From the NCBI GenBank assembly GCA_016235025.1, contig JACRMV010000001.1, positions 620,001-684,000 on the forward strand: 64,000 nucleotides of DNA. Direction: 5' to 3'. Under the pieces are notes generated by a model, which saw only the letters and a list, made by a program, of their open reading frames with translations, did not search any database and was not told the DNA's origin. Every line of letters begins with the position of its first letter. Positions within the stretch are counted from its first letter, which is position 1. The stretch comes from Rhodocyclales bacterium (GTDB taxonomy: Bacteria; Pseudomonadota; Gammaproteobacteria; Burkholderiales; Rhodocyclaceae). This document shows, piece after piece, positions 24,664 to 35,381 of the stretch. Both the position numbers and the translations under genes were made by a program.

Positions 24664-25590
24664 TTACAAAGCCGCCAGCACCTTGATGTGAGCCGAAACG
24701 CTGCGTGCCAGGGCGGAAAGCGCGTAACCGCCTTCCAGCATCGAGACGATGCGGCCACCCGCGTACTCATCGGCAATCTTCTTGATCTGCAGCGTAACCC
24801 AGGCGTAGTCGGCTTCAAGCAAGCCGAGTGAAGCCATGTCGTCTTCGTAATGCGCATCAAAACCGGCCGAGATGAAGATCATCTCGGGCTTGAAGGCGTG
24901 CAGCCGGGGGAACCAGATATCCGACACGACCTGACGGAAAACGTCGCCCCGCGTGCCCGCCGGCAAAGGGATATTGCACATGTTGGAGGCGGGATGTTCA
25001 GTGCCGCTGTAGGGATAAAACGGATGCTGAAAGGTGCTTACCATCAGCACCCGTTCATCGTTGGAGAAGACATCCTCGGTGCCATTGCCATGATGAACGT
25101 CGAAATCGACGATGGCGATGCGGCCGAGCCCCCATGCTTCAAGTGCGTGGCGTGCAGCAACCGCAATGTTGTTGAAAAAACAAAAGCCCATCGCCGCAGC
25201 ACGCTCGGCATGATGGCCCGGCGGACGCACCGCACAAAATGCATTTTGCGCGCTCCCTTGCATCACCAGATCGGTGGCCAGACAACCCGCGCCAGCAGCA
25301 CGCAACGCGGCGTTAAACGTGCCAGGCGACATCGCGGTGTCGGGATCCAGATGGACAAGGCCATGCTTCGGGCTCGCCTCCCGCAGCTTTTCGATATATT
25401 CAGCCGGATGCACACGCTGCAATTGTTCCAGGCTCGCCAATGGCGCATCGTAAAATTGAAGATGGATATCCAGTCCGGCCGCAATCAGCCGGTCGCTGAT
25501 GGCGCCTAGCCGCTCCGGACATTCCGGATGGTGCATGCCCATGTCGTGCTGCCAGCAGTCGCGATGGGTGATGAAAGCGGTTGTGGTCAT
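24664..25590 (-). CDS. histone deacetylase family protein
   Basis: HHAERAAAMGFCFFNNIAVAA, IVDFDVHHGNGTEDVF; start at MTTTAFITHRD. Confidence 0.93.
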   Translation of the reverse strand: MTTTAFITHRDCWQHDMGMHHPECPERLGAISDRLIAAGLDIHLQFYDAPLASLEQLQRVHPAEYIEKLREASPKHGLVHLDPDTAMSPGTFNAALRAAGAGCLATDLVMQGSAQNAFCAVRPPGHHAERAAAMGFCFFNNIAVAARHALEAWGLGRIAIVDFDVHHGNGTEDVFSNDERVLMVSTFQHPFYPYSGTEHPASNMCNIPLPAGTRGDVFRQVVSDIWFPRLHAFKPEMIFISAGFDAHYEDDMASLGLLEADYAWVTLQIKKIADEYAGGRIVSMLEGGYALSALARSVSAHIKVLAAL

Positions 25591-25663
25591 GACGGCTGCC
25601 TGACTTGATGACTTACAATGAACCCGAAGTTTTTCATTATCGCTCAAAGTCAGTCTTATTCTT

Positions 25664-26584
25664 ATGCGCAGCCCTGAAATTGACGCCATCCTGGCGGACA
25701 TCAACCGCATCATTCTTGGCAAGGAGCGACCTATCCGGCAGGCACTCGCCTGCCTCCTGGCGCGCGGCCATTTGCTGATTGAAGATTTGCCCGGTGTTGG
25801 CAAGACCACGCTGGCGCATGTTCTGGCCCGTGTGCTGGGACTGGACTTCCAGCGCATTCAATTTACCAGCGACATGCTGCCGGCCGATATTCTCGGCGTC
25901 TCCATTTTCGACCGCGCCAGCGGCACATTTCATTTTCATCCCGGTCCGATCTTCACCCAGGTTGTGCTGGCCGACGAAATCAATCGCGCCACGCCCAGGG
26001 CGCAGAGCGCGCTGCTGGAAGCCATGGAGGAACGCCAGGTCACGACCGAAGGCCAGACCCGCCTCCTGCCAGAACCATTTTTCGTCATCGCCACACAAAA
26101 TCCGGCCTATCAGATCGGCACCTTCCCGCTGCCGGAATCCCAGCTTGACCGCTTCCTGTTCCGGATCGAACTGGGTTATCCCGATCCGGCGGCCGAACGC
26201 GAGTTGCTGGCTGGCGCCGACCGACGCCAGATGCTGGCCGAGCTTGTGCCGCGCATCCAGCCGGCGCAACTGCTCGCCTTCCAGCGCCAGGTACGGGCAG
26301 TGCATGCCTCTCCCGCGCTGATCGACTACGTGCAGGCGCTGGTGCGCCATACACGCACATCACCCGAATGGCAGGCCGGACTTTCGCCCCGTGCCGGGCT
26401 GGCATTGCTGGCTGCGGCGCGCGCTTGGGCCATGCTCGATGGCCGTGACCATGTACTGCCGGAAGATGTTCAGGCGGTGTTGCCGGCGGTCATCAGCCAC
26501 CGTCTGCGGCCCCATGACGACGCTGGAAAAGTCGGCTCTGGCGTGACGGCGACCCGCCTCATCGAGGTTGTGCCATTGCCGTGA
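25664..26584 (+). CDS. MoxR-family AAA+ ATPase
   Basis: LIEDLPGVGKTTLAH Walker A, VLADEINRATPRAQSALLEAMEERQVT. Confidence 0.96.
   Translation: MRSPEIDAILADINRIILGKERPIRQALACLLARGHLLIEDLPGVGKTTLAHVLARVLGLDFQRIQFTSDMLPADILGVSIFDRASGTFHFHPGPIFTQVVLADEINRATPRAQSALLEAMEERQVTTEGQTRLLPEPFFVIATQNPAYQIGTFPLPESQLDRFLFRIELGYPDPAAERELLAGADRRQMLAELVPRIQPAQLLAFQRQVRAVHASPALIDYVQALVRHTRTSPEWQAGLSPRAGLALLAAARAWAMLDGRDHVLPEDVQAVLPAVISHRLRPHDDAGKVGSGVTATRLIEVVPLP
26527..26549 (+). repeat. KVGAG-type mini-repeat, copy 6 (MoxR C-terminus)
   Basis: AAAAGTCGGCTCTGGCGTGACGG. Confidence 0.8.
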
Positions 26585-27573
26585 GTGCCTCCCTGCGGAG
26601 CCGCGCACACGCGCGTTTCGTACGCTGGGCCTTGCGCGGGAAAGCGCCGGAAGCCGCGCCCATCCTCCTCGAGCAGCGCCGTGTCTATGTGCTACCAACC
26701 CGCGCCGGCATGGCCTTCGCCCTCACTCTTGCCGTCATCATGCTCGGCGCGATGAATTACAACCTGAGTCTGGGTTACGCCCTTGCCTTTCTGCTTGCCG
26801 GCCTCGGCATCGTGGCGATCTTGCATAGCTTCCGCAACCTGGTGCAAGTCAGTTTGCGGCCTGGACGCTGCGATCCGGTATTCGCCGGCACGCCCGCAAC
26901 CTTCAACCTGATCCTCGAAAATGCGCGCAACGAGCAACGTACCAGTCTGCGGCTGTTTGTCGGCGATCCTGACGTAGCATGTACTCCAGTCGAAATCGAC
27001 GTGCCGGCGCAGGGATTTGCCGTCGCCGCCCTCGTGCTGCCAAGCTCGCGCCGTGGCTGGTACGCCTTTCCGCGCACCACTGTTGAAACGACCTGGCCGC
27101 TGGGCTGGATCCGGGCCTGGAGTTATATTGCTCCCGATGCGCGCTGCCTGGTTTATCCCGCCCCTGCCCCCAAGGCGCCACCCTTGCCCTGGCACGACGA
27201 ATCCTCCCATGGCGCCCAGCGCGACGGGCGCGGCAGCGATGATTTTTCTGGCTTGCGCAATCACCAGGCGGCCGATCCGCCGCGTCATGTGGCGTGGAAA
27301 GCCGTCGCCCGGCAAGAGCAGGGACCATTGCTGACCAAACTCTTTGCCGGCAGCTCGGCGCAAGAACTTGTGTTCGAGTGGGAAGCGACAGTGGCGCTGG
27401 GCGACATCGAACAGCGACTCTCCATGCTCACCCGCTGGCTGCTGGATGCCGAAGCCAGCGGGATGCGTTGGGGACTGCGCCTGCCGGGAACGCACCTGGC
27501 GCCCGGCCACGGCAGCGCACATCTGGCCGCCGGCCTCGCGGCGCTGGCGCTGTTCGACCATGGCGCGTCTTGA
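26581..27573 (+). CDS. DUF58 domain protein
   Basis: Two N-terminal TM helices, DFSGLRNHQAADPPRHVAWKAVAR; operon with MoxR. Confidence 0.9.
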   Translation: MSASLRSRAHARFVRWALRGKAPEAAPILLEQRRVYVLPTRAGMAFALTLAVIMLGAMNYNLSLGYALAFLLAGLGIVAILHSFRNLVQVSLRPGRCDPVFAGTPATFNLILENARNEQRTSLRLFVGDPDVACTPVEIDVPAQGFAVAALVLPSSRRGWYAFPRTTVETTWPLGWIRAWSYIAPDARCLVYPAPAPKAPPLPWHDESSHGAQRDGRGSDDFSGLRNHQAADPPRHVAWKAVARQEQGPLLTKLFAGSSAQELVFEWEATVALGDIEQRLSMLTRWLLDAEASGMRWGLRLPGTHLAPGHGSAHLAAGLAALALFDHGAS

Positions 27574-29518
27574 TCGCCCCGTCAGCCGCCGCCAGAGCAG
27601 CTGGCTGCTGGCGGCGGCGCTGGCCTCCAGCCTGCCGCTGGCGGCTCATATGCCCTTATGGCTCGTCATCGCGACAGGTGCTGCCTTCGCCTGGCGGGCG
27701 CTGCTGTCCTGGCGCCAGTACCGCCTGCCGCCACGCGGCCTGCCTCCGGTCATGGCCATTGCCGGCAGCATCGGCGTGTTCATCGAATACCACACCATTC
27801 TCGGACGTACGCCCGGCATCGCCCTGCTGCTGATCTTCCTCGGCCTCAAGCTGCTCGAACTGCGCTCTGCCCGCGATGCCATGGCGATCGTACTGCTGTG
27901 CTTTTTCCTTGTCCTCGGCCAATTCCTGTTCTCGCAGACGATACCGATGGCATTGCAAGCGGCATTCGCGCTGATTGTCACTACGGCAGCGCTGCTTGCC
28001 GCCAATGACGATCGGCCGCCGATCAGGGCCCAGCTCACCCGCGCCGGAATCCTGCTGGCGCAGGCTGTGCCGCTCATGCTGCTGCTGTTCCTGCTTTTTC
28101 CGCGGATTGAAGGCCCCCTGTGGGGGTTGCCGGAAGACCGGCGCAGCGCCACCTCCGGGTTGTCAGACAGCATGGCGCCGGGTTCGATCGCACAAGTTTC
28201 GCAATCGGATGCGGTGGTTTTCCGGGCACTGTTCAAGCATCCCGAAAACATCCCGCCGCAAGCGCAACTCTACTGGCGCGGCCCGGTGATGCCCGCATTC
28301 GATGGCCGCGTCTGGCGTGTCACGCAGACCCGTGCGGCTTATGCGGCTCCACCCTGGCCAGCACGCGGTCCGGCCACGGACTATGAACTGACGCTCGAAG
28401 CGCACGGGAAATTTTGGCTGTTCGCTCTCGAACTCCCAGCCCTGCTTCCTGCCGACAGTGGTTTGACCGCAGATTATCAGTTGCTCTCCAGGCAGCCCGT
28501 GCGCAATCGCATGCGCTTCGAGCAGCGCGCCCTGCTACTCGCCAGCGCCGGTCGCGAAGAAGCTCCGGCGCTGTTGCGTGAAGCGCTGGCCCTGCCGCAA
28601 GGCGGCAACCCGCGCATCCGCGCCGTGGCTGAAGGCTGGCGTCGGCAACACGGTAACGACACCGCTGCCATCCTGGTTGCGGCAAAAGAATTTTTCAACC
28701 GGCAATTGCTGATTTACACACTCAATCCTCCGCTGCTGGGCAAGGACAGTGTGGATGAATTCCTGTTCGACTCCAAGCGTGGCTTTTGCGAACATTTCGC
28801 TTCGGCGTTTACCTTTGCGCTTCGCGCCGCCGGTGTTCCGGCCCGGGTCGTGGCCGGCTATCAGGGTGGCGAAGTGAACCCGCTGGATGGCTATCTGGTG
28901 GTGCGGCAATACGATGCCCATGCCTGGAGTGAAGTCTGGCTGGCCGGCCAGGGCTGGGTACGGGTCGACCCCACGGCCATCGCGGCGCCCAGCCGGATCA
29001 ATGAAAACGTCATGGCGGCACTCCCGGCTGGCGAACCCCTGCCCTTTCTCGCCCGTAACGATCTGGCCTGGTTGCGTGAACTGCGTCACCGGCTGGATGC
29101 CGTCAGTAATGGCTGGAACCAGTGGGTGCTGGGTTACAACCCGCAGCGACAGCGTGATTTTCTTACCCGGCTGGGACTTGATTCTCCTGACTGGCGCAGC
29201 ATGATCGCCGTACTTGCCATCTTCAGTGGAATTACCCTGCTGGCGCTTACGTTCTGGATTTTGCGTAGCCGCCAGCGCAGCGATCCTGCATTGCTGCTGT
29301 GGCGACGCTTTGCCCGAAAACTTGCCCGCTGCGGCATCGTCTGGCAGCCGTGGCAAGGGCCACTCGATTTCGCCAGTCGTGCTGCGGAAAAGCTGCCGGG
29401 TCGGGCCGCGGAAATTCGCGAAATCGCGCATGACTATGCGGCTCTGCGTTATGCTGCAAAGCCGCATGAGAGCAGCCTGCTGCGGCTCAAAACCCGAATT
29501 GCTTCGTTCAAGCCATGA
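27560..29518 (+). CDS. DUF3488/transglutaminase-like membrane protein (TgpA-like)
   Basis: Multi-TM N-terminus; GFCEHFASAFTFALRAAGVPARVVAGYQGGE...DAHAWSEVWL; start overlaps DUF58 gene. Confidence 0.93.
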   Translation: MARLDRPVSRRQSSWLLAAALASSLPLAAHMPLWLVIATGAAFAWRALLSWRQYRLPPRGLPPVMAIAGSIGVFIEYHTILGRTPGIALLLIFLGLKLLELRSARDAMAIVLLCFFLVLGQFLFSQTIPMALQAAFALIVTTAALLAANDDRPPIRAQLTRAGILLAQAVPLMLLLFLLFPRIEGPLWGLPEDRRSATSGLSDSMAPGSIAQVSQSDAVVFRALFKHPENIPPQAQLYWRGPVMPAFDGRVWRVTQTRAAYAAPPWPARGPATDYELTLEAHGKFWLFALELPALLPADSGLTADYQLLSRQPVRNRMRFEQRALLLASAGREEAPALLREALALPQGGNPRIRAVAEGWRRQHGNDTAAILVAAKEFFNRQLLIYTLNPPLLGKDSVDEFLFDSKRGFCEHFASAFTFALRAAGVPARVVAGYQGGEVNPLDGYLVVRQYDAHAWSEVWLAGQGWVRVDPTAIAAPSRINENVMAALPAGEPLPFLARNDLAWLRELRHRLDAVSNGWNQWVLGYNPQRQRDFLTRLGLDSPDWRSMIAVLAIFSGITLLALTFWILRSRQRSDPALLLWRRFARKLARCGIVWQPWQGPLDFASRAAEKLPGRAAEIREIAHDYAALRYAAKPHESSLLRLKTRIASFKP

Positions 29519-30504
29519 AAAGACTCCTCTGCATCTTTCTGTTTCTTGCCTGCTCCGCAGTCCGTGCCGAAAACTACGCCGAGCGCGAGGATGTCCGGGC
29601 CTTCGTCGCCGAAATGGAAGCCCGGCATGGATTCTCCGGCGCAATGCTGGCCACGCTGTTTCGCCAGACCCAACCTGTGGCCAGTGCGCTCAAGGCCATT
29701 CGTCCGCCCAAGGATCCCGGCATTCGCTCATGGCAAAGTTATCGCAACCGCTTCGTTGAATCCCGGCGCATTGCCGCCGGACGTGTGTTCATGGCACAGC
29801 ATGCGGCCGAGCTGGCCGCCGCCGAGGCGCAGTTCGGCGTGCCGGCCGAAATCATCGCCGGCATCATCGGCGTCGAAACACTTTATGGCAAACACATGGG
29901 GCGCTACACGGCGTTTTCTGCCCTCACTACCCTGGCCTTCGACTACCCGCCGCGCGCCGAGTTGTTCCGCCATGAGCTGGAAGAATTGCTGCTGCTGGCG
30001 CGCGAGGAAAACCGTGACCCGCTCAGCTACACCGGCTCCTATGCCGGCGCCCTCGGCCTGCCGCAGTTCCTGCCTTCCTCGGTGCGGCGTTATGCGCTTG
30101 ATTTCGATCATGACGGACGCATCGATCTGCACGCCAGCCCGGCGGATGCCATCGGCAGCGTGGCGCATTTTCTCGCCGAACATGGCTGGCAGCGGGGGGA
30201 GCCAATTGCGATTGCCGTGATAGCGAGCGGCGAAGGCACGCAGAAACTGATCGATGAAGGCATCGCGCCGCGCCTCACGCCCGCGGCAATGGACGCTCTT
30301 GGTGTCAGCCTGAAAAAAGTCGGCGCTGGTGATACGGCGCTTGCTGAGCAGCCTGCCGCCCTGATCGATTTCGTTACGCCCGATGCGCCGACGGAATACC
30401 GCCTCGGGTATCACAATTTCTGGGTCATCACCCGCTACAACCGCAGCAGTTTCTACGCTGCTGCAGTGATGGATCTGGCCGCAGCGCTGTGCGGATCAGA
30501 TTAA
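29515..30504 (+). CDS. mltB: lytic murein transglycosylase B
   Basis: GVPAEIIAGIIGVETLYGKHMG, YAGALGLPQFLPSS, GYHNFWVITRYN. Confidence 0.94.
   Translation: MKRLLCIFLFLACSAVRAENYAEREDVRAFVAEMEARHGFSGAMLATLFRQTQPVASALKAIRPPKDPGIRSWQSYRNRFVESRRIAAGRVFMAQHAAELAAAEAQFGVPAEIIAGIIGVETLYGKHMGRYTAFSALTTLAFDYPPRAELFRHELEELLLLAREENRDPLSYTGSYAGALGLPQFLPSSVRRYALDFDHDGRIDLHASPADAIGSVAHFLAEHGWQRGEPIAIAVIASGEGTQKLIDEGIAPRLTPAAMDALGVSLKKVGAGDTALAEQPAALIDFVTPDAPTEYRLGYHNFWVITRYNRSSFYAAAVMDLAAALCGSD
30315..30337 (+). repeat. KVGAG-type mini-repeat, copy 7 (mltB)
   Basis: AAAAGTCGGCGCTGGTGATACGG. Confidence 0.92.
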
Positions 30505-31422
30505 GCTGTCGGCGGCGAGCCCTTCGCGGGCAATGCGTTTGCGCAAGCGCACCAGCGCTTCCATCTGAATTTGCCGCACCCGTTCACGGGTCAGCCCCAG
30601 CTCATTGGCAAGCGTCTCCAATGTGGCCATGTTGCGTCCTCCGAGGCCATAACGACGCTCGATAACCACGCGGTGGCGTTCGTCAAGCTCGCCGACCCAA
30701 TCGCCCACCAGCGCTTCCATTTCACGCTGGCCAAGTGACACTGCCGGATCCTCCGCTGCCTCATCGGCAATGGCATCCGCCAGCGAGAGGGAAGAATCAA
30801 TGTTGAGCGGCGCATCCAGCGATGCCGGGCGTTCATTCAGCAACAGTAAATGGTGTATCTCCTCGACCGGACGCCCCAGCAGCTTTGCCACATCCTTCAA
30901 GAGTTCCTCATGACTTATCACCTCCGCGCCGCGTCCGCTGTCCAGTTTACGCAGCGCGCGCAAGACGAGGTTGAGTTCCTTGATCAGGTGAATGGGCAGG
31001 CGCACGGTACGCGACTGGTTCATGATGGCGCGTTCGATGCCCTGCCGTATCCACCAGGTGGCGTAGGTGGAAAATCGAAAGCCGCGTTCGGGATCAAATT
31101 TTTCAAGGGCATGAATCAAGCCCAGATTGCCTTCTTCGATCAGGTCATCGAGCACCACACCACGATTCTGATGGTGCCGCGCGATACTGACCACAAGGCG
31201 CAAGTTGGCCTTGATCATCTGCTGCCGTGCCTCGAAATCACCTGCCCGCATGGCACGCGTCAGATCCTTTTCCTCGACTGCGGTCAGCAGTGGCATGGCG
31301 CCAATTTCGTGCAGATAAACCTGAGTGATGTCCTCGATGAAACCATCTTCACCCGGCATCGAAGAACCATCCATTCCGGCTGTCATTTCTTCCTGCTGTG
31401 AACGCAAGGCGTCGTCGTTCAT
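30496..31422 (-). CDS. rpoS: RNA polymerase sigma factor RpoS
   Basis: Sigma-70 regions 1.2-4; TQVYLHEIGAMPLLTAVEEKDL; adjacent to nlpD. Confidence 0.95.
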   Translation of the reverse strand: MNDDALRSQQEEMTAGMDGSSMPGEDGFIEDITQVYLHEIGAMPLLTAVEEKDLTRAMRAGDFEARQQMIKANLRLVVSIARHHQNRGVVLDDLIEEGNLGLIHALEKFDPERGFRFSTYATWWIRQGIERAIMNQSRTVRLPIHLIKELNLVLRALRKLDSGRGAEVISHEELLKDVAKLLGRPVEEIHHLLLLNERPASLDAPLNIDSSLSLADAIADEAAEDPAVSLGQREMEALVGDWVGELDERHRVVIERRYGLGGRNMATLETLANELGLTRERVRQIQMEALVRLRKRIAREGLAADSLI

Positions 31423-31439
31423 GGTTTATCGAGGCGAAG

Positions 31440-32336
31440 TCAGCGTGGCGGGAGAAATTTTTGCGGATCGACCGGCTTACCCTGGCGCCGAATCTCGAAG
31501 TGCAGACGCGGGCTCTCGGCATCGCTGCTGCCGATCTCGGCGATTTTTTGTCCCTGCGCGACGGTTTGCTTTTCCTTGACCAGGATTCTGCTGTTATGGG
31601 CATAGACAGAAAGCCAGGTGGCGTTATGGCGCAGCACAACCAGATTGCCGTAGCCCCGCAAGCCTGTTCCAGCGTAAGAAACCACGCCACTGGCAGCAGC
31701 CAGCACGGCATCGCCCGATTTGCCGGCGAGGTCGACTCCCTTGTTGCCGCCTTCGGTAAATGGAGTCAGCAGTTTGCCGCTGGCCGGCCATATCCACTCG
31801 ATTTCGTCGCTGGCCAAGACCGTTCTTTCCGCCGTTTTTTCGGCGGGTTTGGGCGCGCTGGCAGCCGGTTTCACCTCACTTTGTCCTGAACTCTCCCGGC
31901 GCATGCGGGCCAGCGCCTCATCGGAATAAGGCACCTTGCCACCCAGGGGCGCATGTTTCACGGCATCGTCGTTAGCACCGACGCCTGCTGTCGTTGCCTT
32001 GACCTCGATGGGCGCAGAAGAAACTACCGGTTTGGTCACCGCTACCGGTGCGCCACTGGGTGGCGTAACGCGCAATGACTGGCCCACCTGAATGTGATTT
32101 GGATTATCGAGGCTGTTCCAGGCGGCGATGTCCTTGTAGTCCTGGCCATGGTCGAGGGCGATGCCGTACAGCGTATCGCCTTTCTTGACCACATAGTCGC
32201 CCCCGGCATCCGCTGTCGCGACGCTCTTGGCCGAGGTGGGTACGCTGCTGCGATCAATCACCGGCGCCGGTGCATGGTTGGCGCAGCCACCAAAAATCGG
32301 TAGCAACAGAACCAGAATCAGGCGAGCCGTATTCAT
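31440..32336 (-). CDS. nlpD: LysM/M23 peptidase lipoprotein NlpD
   Basis: Lys[20 protein letters not shown]23 domain [17 protein letters not shown]; nlpD-rpoS synteny. Confidence 0.92.
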   Translation of the reverse strand: MNTARLILVLLLPIFGGCANHAPAPVIDRSSVPTSAKSVATADAGGDYVVKKGDTLYGIALDHGQDYKDIAAWNSLDNPNHIQVGQSLRVTPPSGAPVAVTKPVVSSAPIEVKATTAGVGANDDAVKHAPLGGKVPYSDEALARMRRESSGQSEVKPAASAPKPAEKTAERTVLASDEIEWIWPASGKLLTPFTEGGNKGVDLAGKSGDAVLAAASGVVSYAGTGLRGYGNLVVLRHNATWLSVYAHNSRILVKEKQTVAQGQKIAEIGSSDAESPRLHFEIRRQGKPVDPQKFLPPR

Positions 32337-32992
32337 TCCACTCCCGGCAACATCGGTACGAAACGCACCGCATCGAATCGTGATTCGACCAGTCCATCGG
32401 AAGTGCGTTCAATCAGACAAATGACCTGCGTTGCCCCCCCCAGCGGCATGACCAGACGCCCGCCTGGCGCCAATTGTTCCAGCAAGGCGTGCGGCACGCT
32501 GGCGGCGGCGGCGGCCAGGATGATGGTGTCGAACGGCGCTGCCTCCGGCAATCCCAGGTTGCCATCGGCATGCTTGAGCCGAATCCGGGTGAGCTTTATC
32601 TGTTTGAGGTTTTCCCTTGCTCGGGCCAGCAAGGGCGCGATCCGTTCGACGGCAAAAACCTGCTTCGACAGCATCGCCAGTACCGCTGCCTGATAGCCGC
32701 AACCAGCGCCGATCTCCAGCGTCTTGCCCAATTCGCGGCCATTGATTAAAAGCTCGATCATCCGGGCCACGACATAGGGTTGCGAGATGGTTTGGGAAAA
32801 GCCCAGTGGCAGGGCCGTATCGTCGTAGGCGCGACTGGCCAGTGCCGGGTCAAGAAACAGATGGCGCGGCACCTGTCCGAGCGCATGGAGCACGCGCACG
32901 TCGCGCACGCCCTGCTCACGCAGGCGCTCTATCATGCGTGCGTGCGTGCGCTGCGATGTCATGCCAATGCCGGTAAGCCCCGGGCTGCTCAT
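32333..32992 (-). CDS. pcm: protein-L-isoaspartate O-methyltransferase
   Basis: [56 protein letters not shown] overlap with surE. Confidence 0.95.
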   Translation of the reverse strand: MSSPGLTGIGMTSQRTHARMIERLREQGVRDVRVLHALGQVPRHLFLDPALASRAYDDTALPLGFSQTISQPYVVARMIELLINGRELGKTLEIGAGCGYQAAVLAMLSKQVFAVERIAPLLARARENLKQIKLTRIRLKHADGNLGLPEAAPFDTIILAAAAASVPHALLEQLAPGGRLVMPLGGATQVICLIERTSDGLVESRFDAVRFVPMLPGVE

Positions 32993-33738
32993 CGCTCGGC
33001 TCCAAGCCACTGCGCCAGCGGTGCCAACTGCTCACCATGCGTCAGATCGATCTGGAGCGGCGTAACGGAAACCCATCCCTGCTCGACCGCATGAAAATCC
33101 GTCCCCTCCCCGGCATCGGCTGCGGGGCCGGCGGCGCCAATCCAGTACACCGTCTCACCCCGCGGCGTGCGTGATTTCACCGCCGGTTCGGCCTTGTGAC
33201 GGCGTCCCAGGCGCGTGATGCGAATACCCTGCAATTCGTCGAACGGAACGTCGGGCACATTGACGTTGAGCAATACCGGCGCAGCAAAGGGCGTGGCACG
33301 AAAGCGCTGCACCAGATCATGTGCGACACGTCCGGCGGTCGCGAAATGCCGTCCTTCGTAACTCGCCAGCGAGAGTGCAATCGAGGGCAGGCCCAGCAGA
33401 TAGCCCTCGGTGGCAGCCGCCACGGTGCCGGAATAAATCGTGTCATCGCCCATGTTGGCGCCCAGATTGATGCCGGAGACGACCATGTCCGGTTGCATGT
33501 CGAGCACGCCGGTTACCGCCAGATGCACGCAGTCCGATGGCGTGCCGGTAACAAACAAAAAACCGTTCTCGGCACGCCGCAGATAAAGCGGCTGGTCGAG
33601 CGTCAGCGAATTGCTTGCGCCGCTCCGGTTGCGTTCCGGCGCAACCACTGTAAGTTCTCCAAGGTCGGTGAGGCTGGTCGCAAGTTGCGCCAAGCCTGGC
33701 GCGAGATAGCCATCGTCGTTGCTAAGCAGAATACGCAT
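32989..33738 (-). CDS. surE: 5'/3'-nucleotidase SurE
   Basis: [37 protein letters not shown]. Confidence 0.97.
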   Translation of the reverse strand: MRILLSNDDGYLAPGLAQLATSLTDLGELTVVAPERNRSGASNSLTLDQPLYLRRAENGFLFVTGTPSDCVHLAVTGVLDMQPDMVVSGINLGANMGDDTIYSGTVAAATEGYLLGLPSIALSLASYEGRHFATAGRVAHDLVQRFRATPFAAPVLLNVNVPDVPFDELQGIRITRLGRRHKAEPAVKSRTPRGETVYWIGAAGPAADAGEGTDFHAVEQGWVSVTPLQIDLTHGEQLAPLAQWLGAER

Positions 33739-33834
33739 GGGATAGGAGCCGTGTACAAGGTAAAACGTAAAACGGGAACGAGCGTTATTCTAGCGCCTGT
33801 CGTGCATTTCCTTGTGCGGCAAACAGGGTCGGCG

Positions 33835-33857
33835 CCGTATCGCCGGCACCGACTTTT
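33835..33857 (-). repeat. KVGAG-type mini-repeat, copy 8 (3' of dnaB)
   Basis: AAAAGTCGGTGCCGGCGATACGG on minus strand. Confidence 0.85.
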
Positions 33858-33868
33858 TCAGGAAAAAA

Positions 33869-35263
33869 TCAACGCGAGCCGGAAGCGAAATTCTCAAAGC
33901 GGGTGTACTCGCCGAGGAAGGTCATGCGCACCGTGCCGACCGGCCCGTTACGGTGCTTGCCAATAATGGCCTCCGCCGTACCCTTGTCCTGCGTGTCCGG
34001 CTTGTAGTACTCCTCGCGATACATCATCAGAATGATGTCGGCATCCTGTTCGATGGCCCCGGATTCGCGCAAATCGCTCATCAATGGCCGCTTGTCGGTG
34101 CGCTCCTCGACTTTGCGCGAGAGTTGCGAGAGCGCGATGATGGGCACTTGCAGCTCCTTCGCCAGCGCCTTGATCGAGCGGGAAATCTCGGAAATTTCAG
34201 TGGCCCGGTTTTCACCGTAGCCGTTGGAGCTCATCAGTTGCAGGTAGTCAATGACAATCAGGCCGAGCTTGCCGAACTGCCGATGCAGGCGCCGGGCACG
34301 GGCGCGCAGATCGGTCGAGTTGATGGCGCCGGTTTCGTCGATATGAATCGGCGCTTCATGCAGCTTGCCCAGTGCGACCGTCATGCGATCCCATTCGTCG
34401 TCGGTCAGGCGGCCGTTGCGCAGCTTGCCCTGATCGATGCGGCCGACCGACGAGAGAAAACGCGTGGCCAGTTGCGGGCCGGACATTTCCAGGCTGAAAA
34501 TCGCCACCGGCTGGCGCAATTCAACGCCGACGTGCTCGGCGATGTTGAGCGCAAACGCGGTTTTCCCCATCGACGGGCGGCCGGCCACGACGATCATGTC
34601 ACCTGGTTGCAGGCCGGAAGTCATGCGATCGAGATCGGCAAAACCGGTCGGCAGGCCGGTGATGTCGGACTGGCTGTTTCTGGCCAGCAAGGTTTCCATG
34701 CGCTCGACAACTTCGCCCAGCAGCGGCTGAATCGGCACAAACCCGTTGGTGGCGCGATTCCCTGCCTCGGCAATCTCGAAAATGCGCCGCTCGGCATCAT
34801 CAAGAATCTGTTTGACATCACGGCCAGCGGGATTCAGCGCGCTGCCGGCGATTTCATCCCCGACGGTAACGAGTTTCCGCAGAACGGCCCGTTCCCGGAC
34901 AATTTCAGCATAACGGCGAATATTGGCGGCCGAAGGGGTGGCGTTGGCAATATCCCCCAGGTAAGCCAGACCTCCGGTTTGATCAACCTCGTTTGACTGC
35001 TCGATCGACTCATACACCGTGACCACATCTGCCGGCCGCCCCTGCTGAATCAGCTTGCCGATGTGGCGAAAAATGCGCCGATGATCGTCCCGATAAAAAT
35101 CGGTTTCACGAACGATGTCGGCGATGCGATCCCAGGCCGAGTTATCAATCAGCAGGCCGCCGATCAAGGATTGCTCGGCCTCCAGGGAATGGGGAGGCAG
35201 CTTGAGCGCTGCGATCTGTGAATCGCCACCCGAAGGGGGATTAAAAGCACGAACCTGGGCCAT
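33869..35263 (-). CDS. dnaB: replicative DNA helicase
   Basis: PHSLEAEQSLIGGLL, VVAGRPSMGKTAFALNIAEH, VIDYLQLM. Confidence 0.98.
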   Translation of the reverse strand: MAQVRAFNPPSGGDSQIAALKLPPHSLEAEQSLIGGLLIDNSAWDRIADIVRETDFYRDDHRRIFRHIGKLIQQGRPADVVTVYESIEQSNEVDQTGGLAYLGDIANATPSAANIRRYAEIVRERAVLRKLVTVGDEIAGSALNPAGRDVKQILDDAERRIFEIAEAGNRATNGFVPIQPLLGEVVERMETLLARNSQSDITGLPTGFADLDRMTSGLQPGDMIVVAGRPSMGKTAFALNIAEHVGVELRQPVAIFSLEMSGPQLATRFLSSVGRIDQGKLRNGRLTDDEWDRMTVALGKLHEAPIHIDETGAINSTDLRARARRLHRQFGKLGLIVIDYLQLMSSNGYGENRATEISEISRSIKALAKELQVPIIALSQLSRKVEERTDKRPLMSDLRESGAIEQDADIILMMYREEYYKPDTQDKGTAEAIIGKHRNGPVGTVRMTFLGEYTRFENFASGSR

Positions 35264-35381
35264 TACTACCTCCTCTGTGAAGCGATGAGTCTACTCTGCG
35301 GCAGCCACTGTGATAAGTGCACAACATGTGGAAATCATGTGGGCAAACTGTGAAACTTCAGTGCATAACTTTCCCGCAATG

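Noticed and set aside
33812-34996. 394-aa plus-strand ORF
   Set aside because: Antisense to dnaB.
35300-35360. TGTGATAAG/TGTGGAAAT words upstream of dnaB resembling DnaA boxes
   Set aside because: Poor matches to the TTATCCACA consensus, no cluster and no origin genes nearby.
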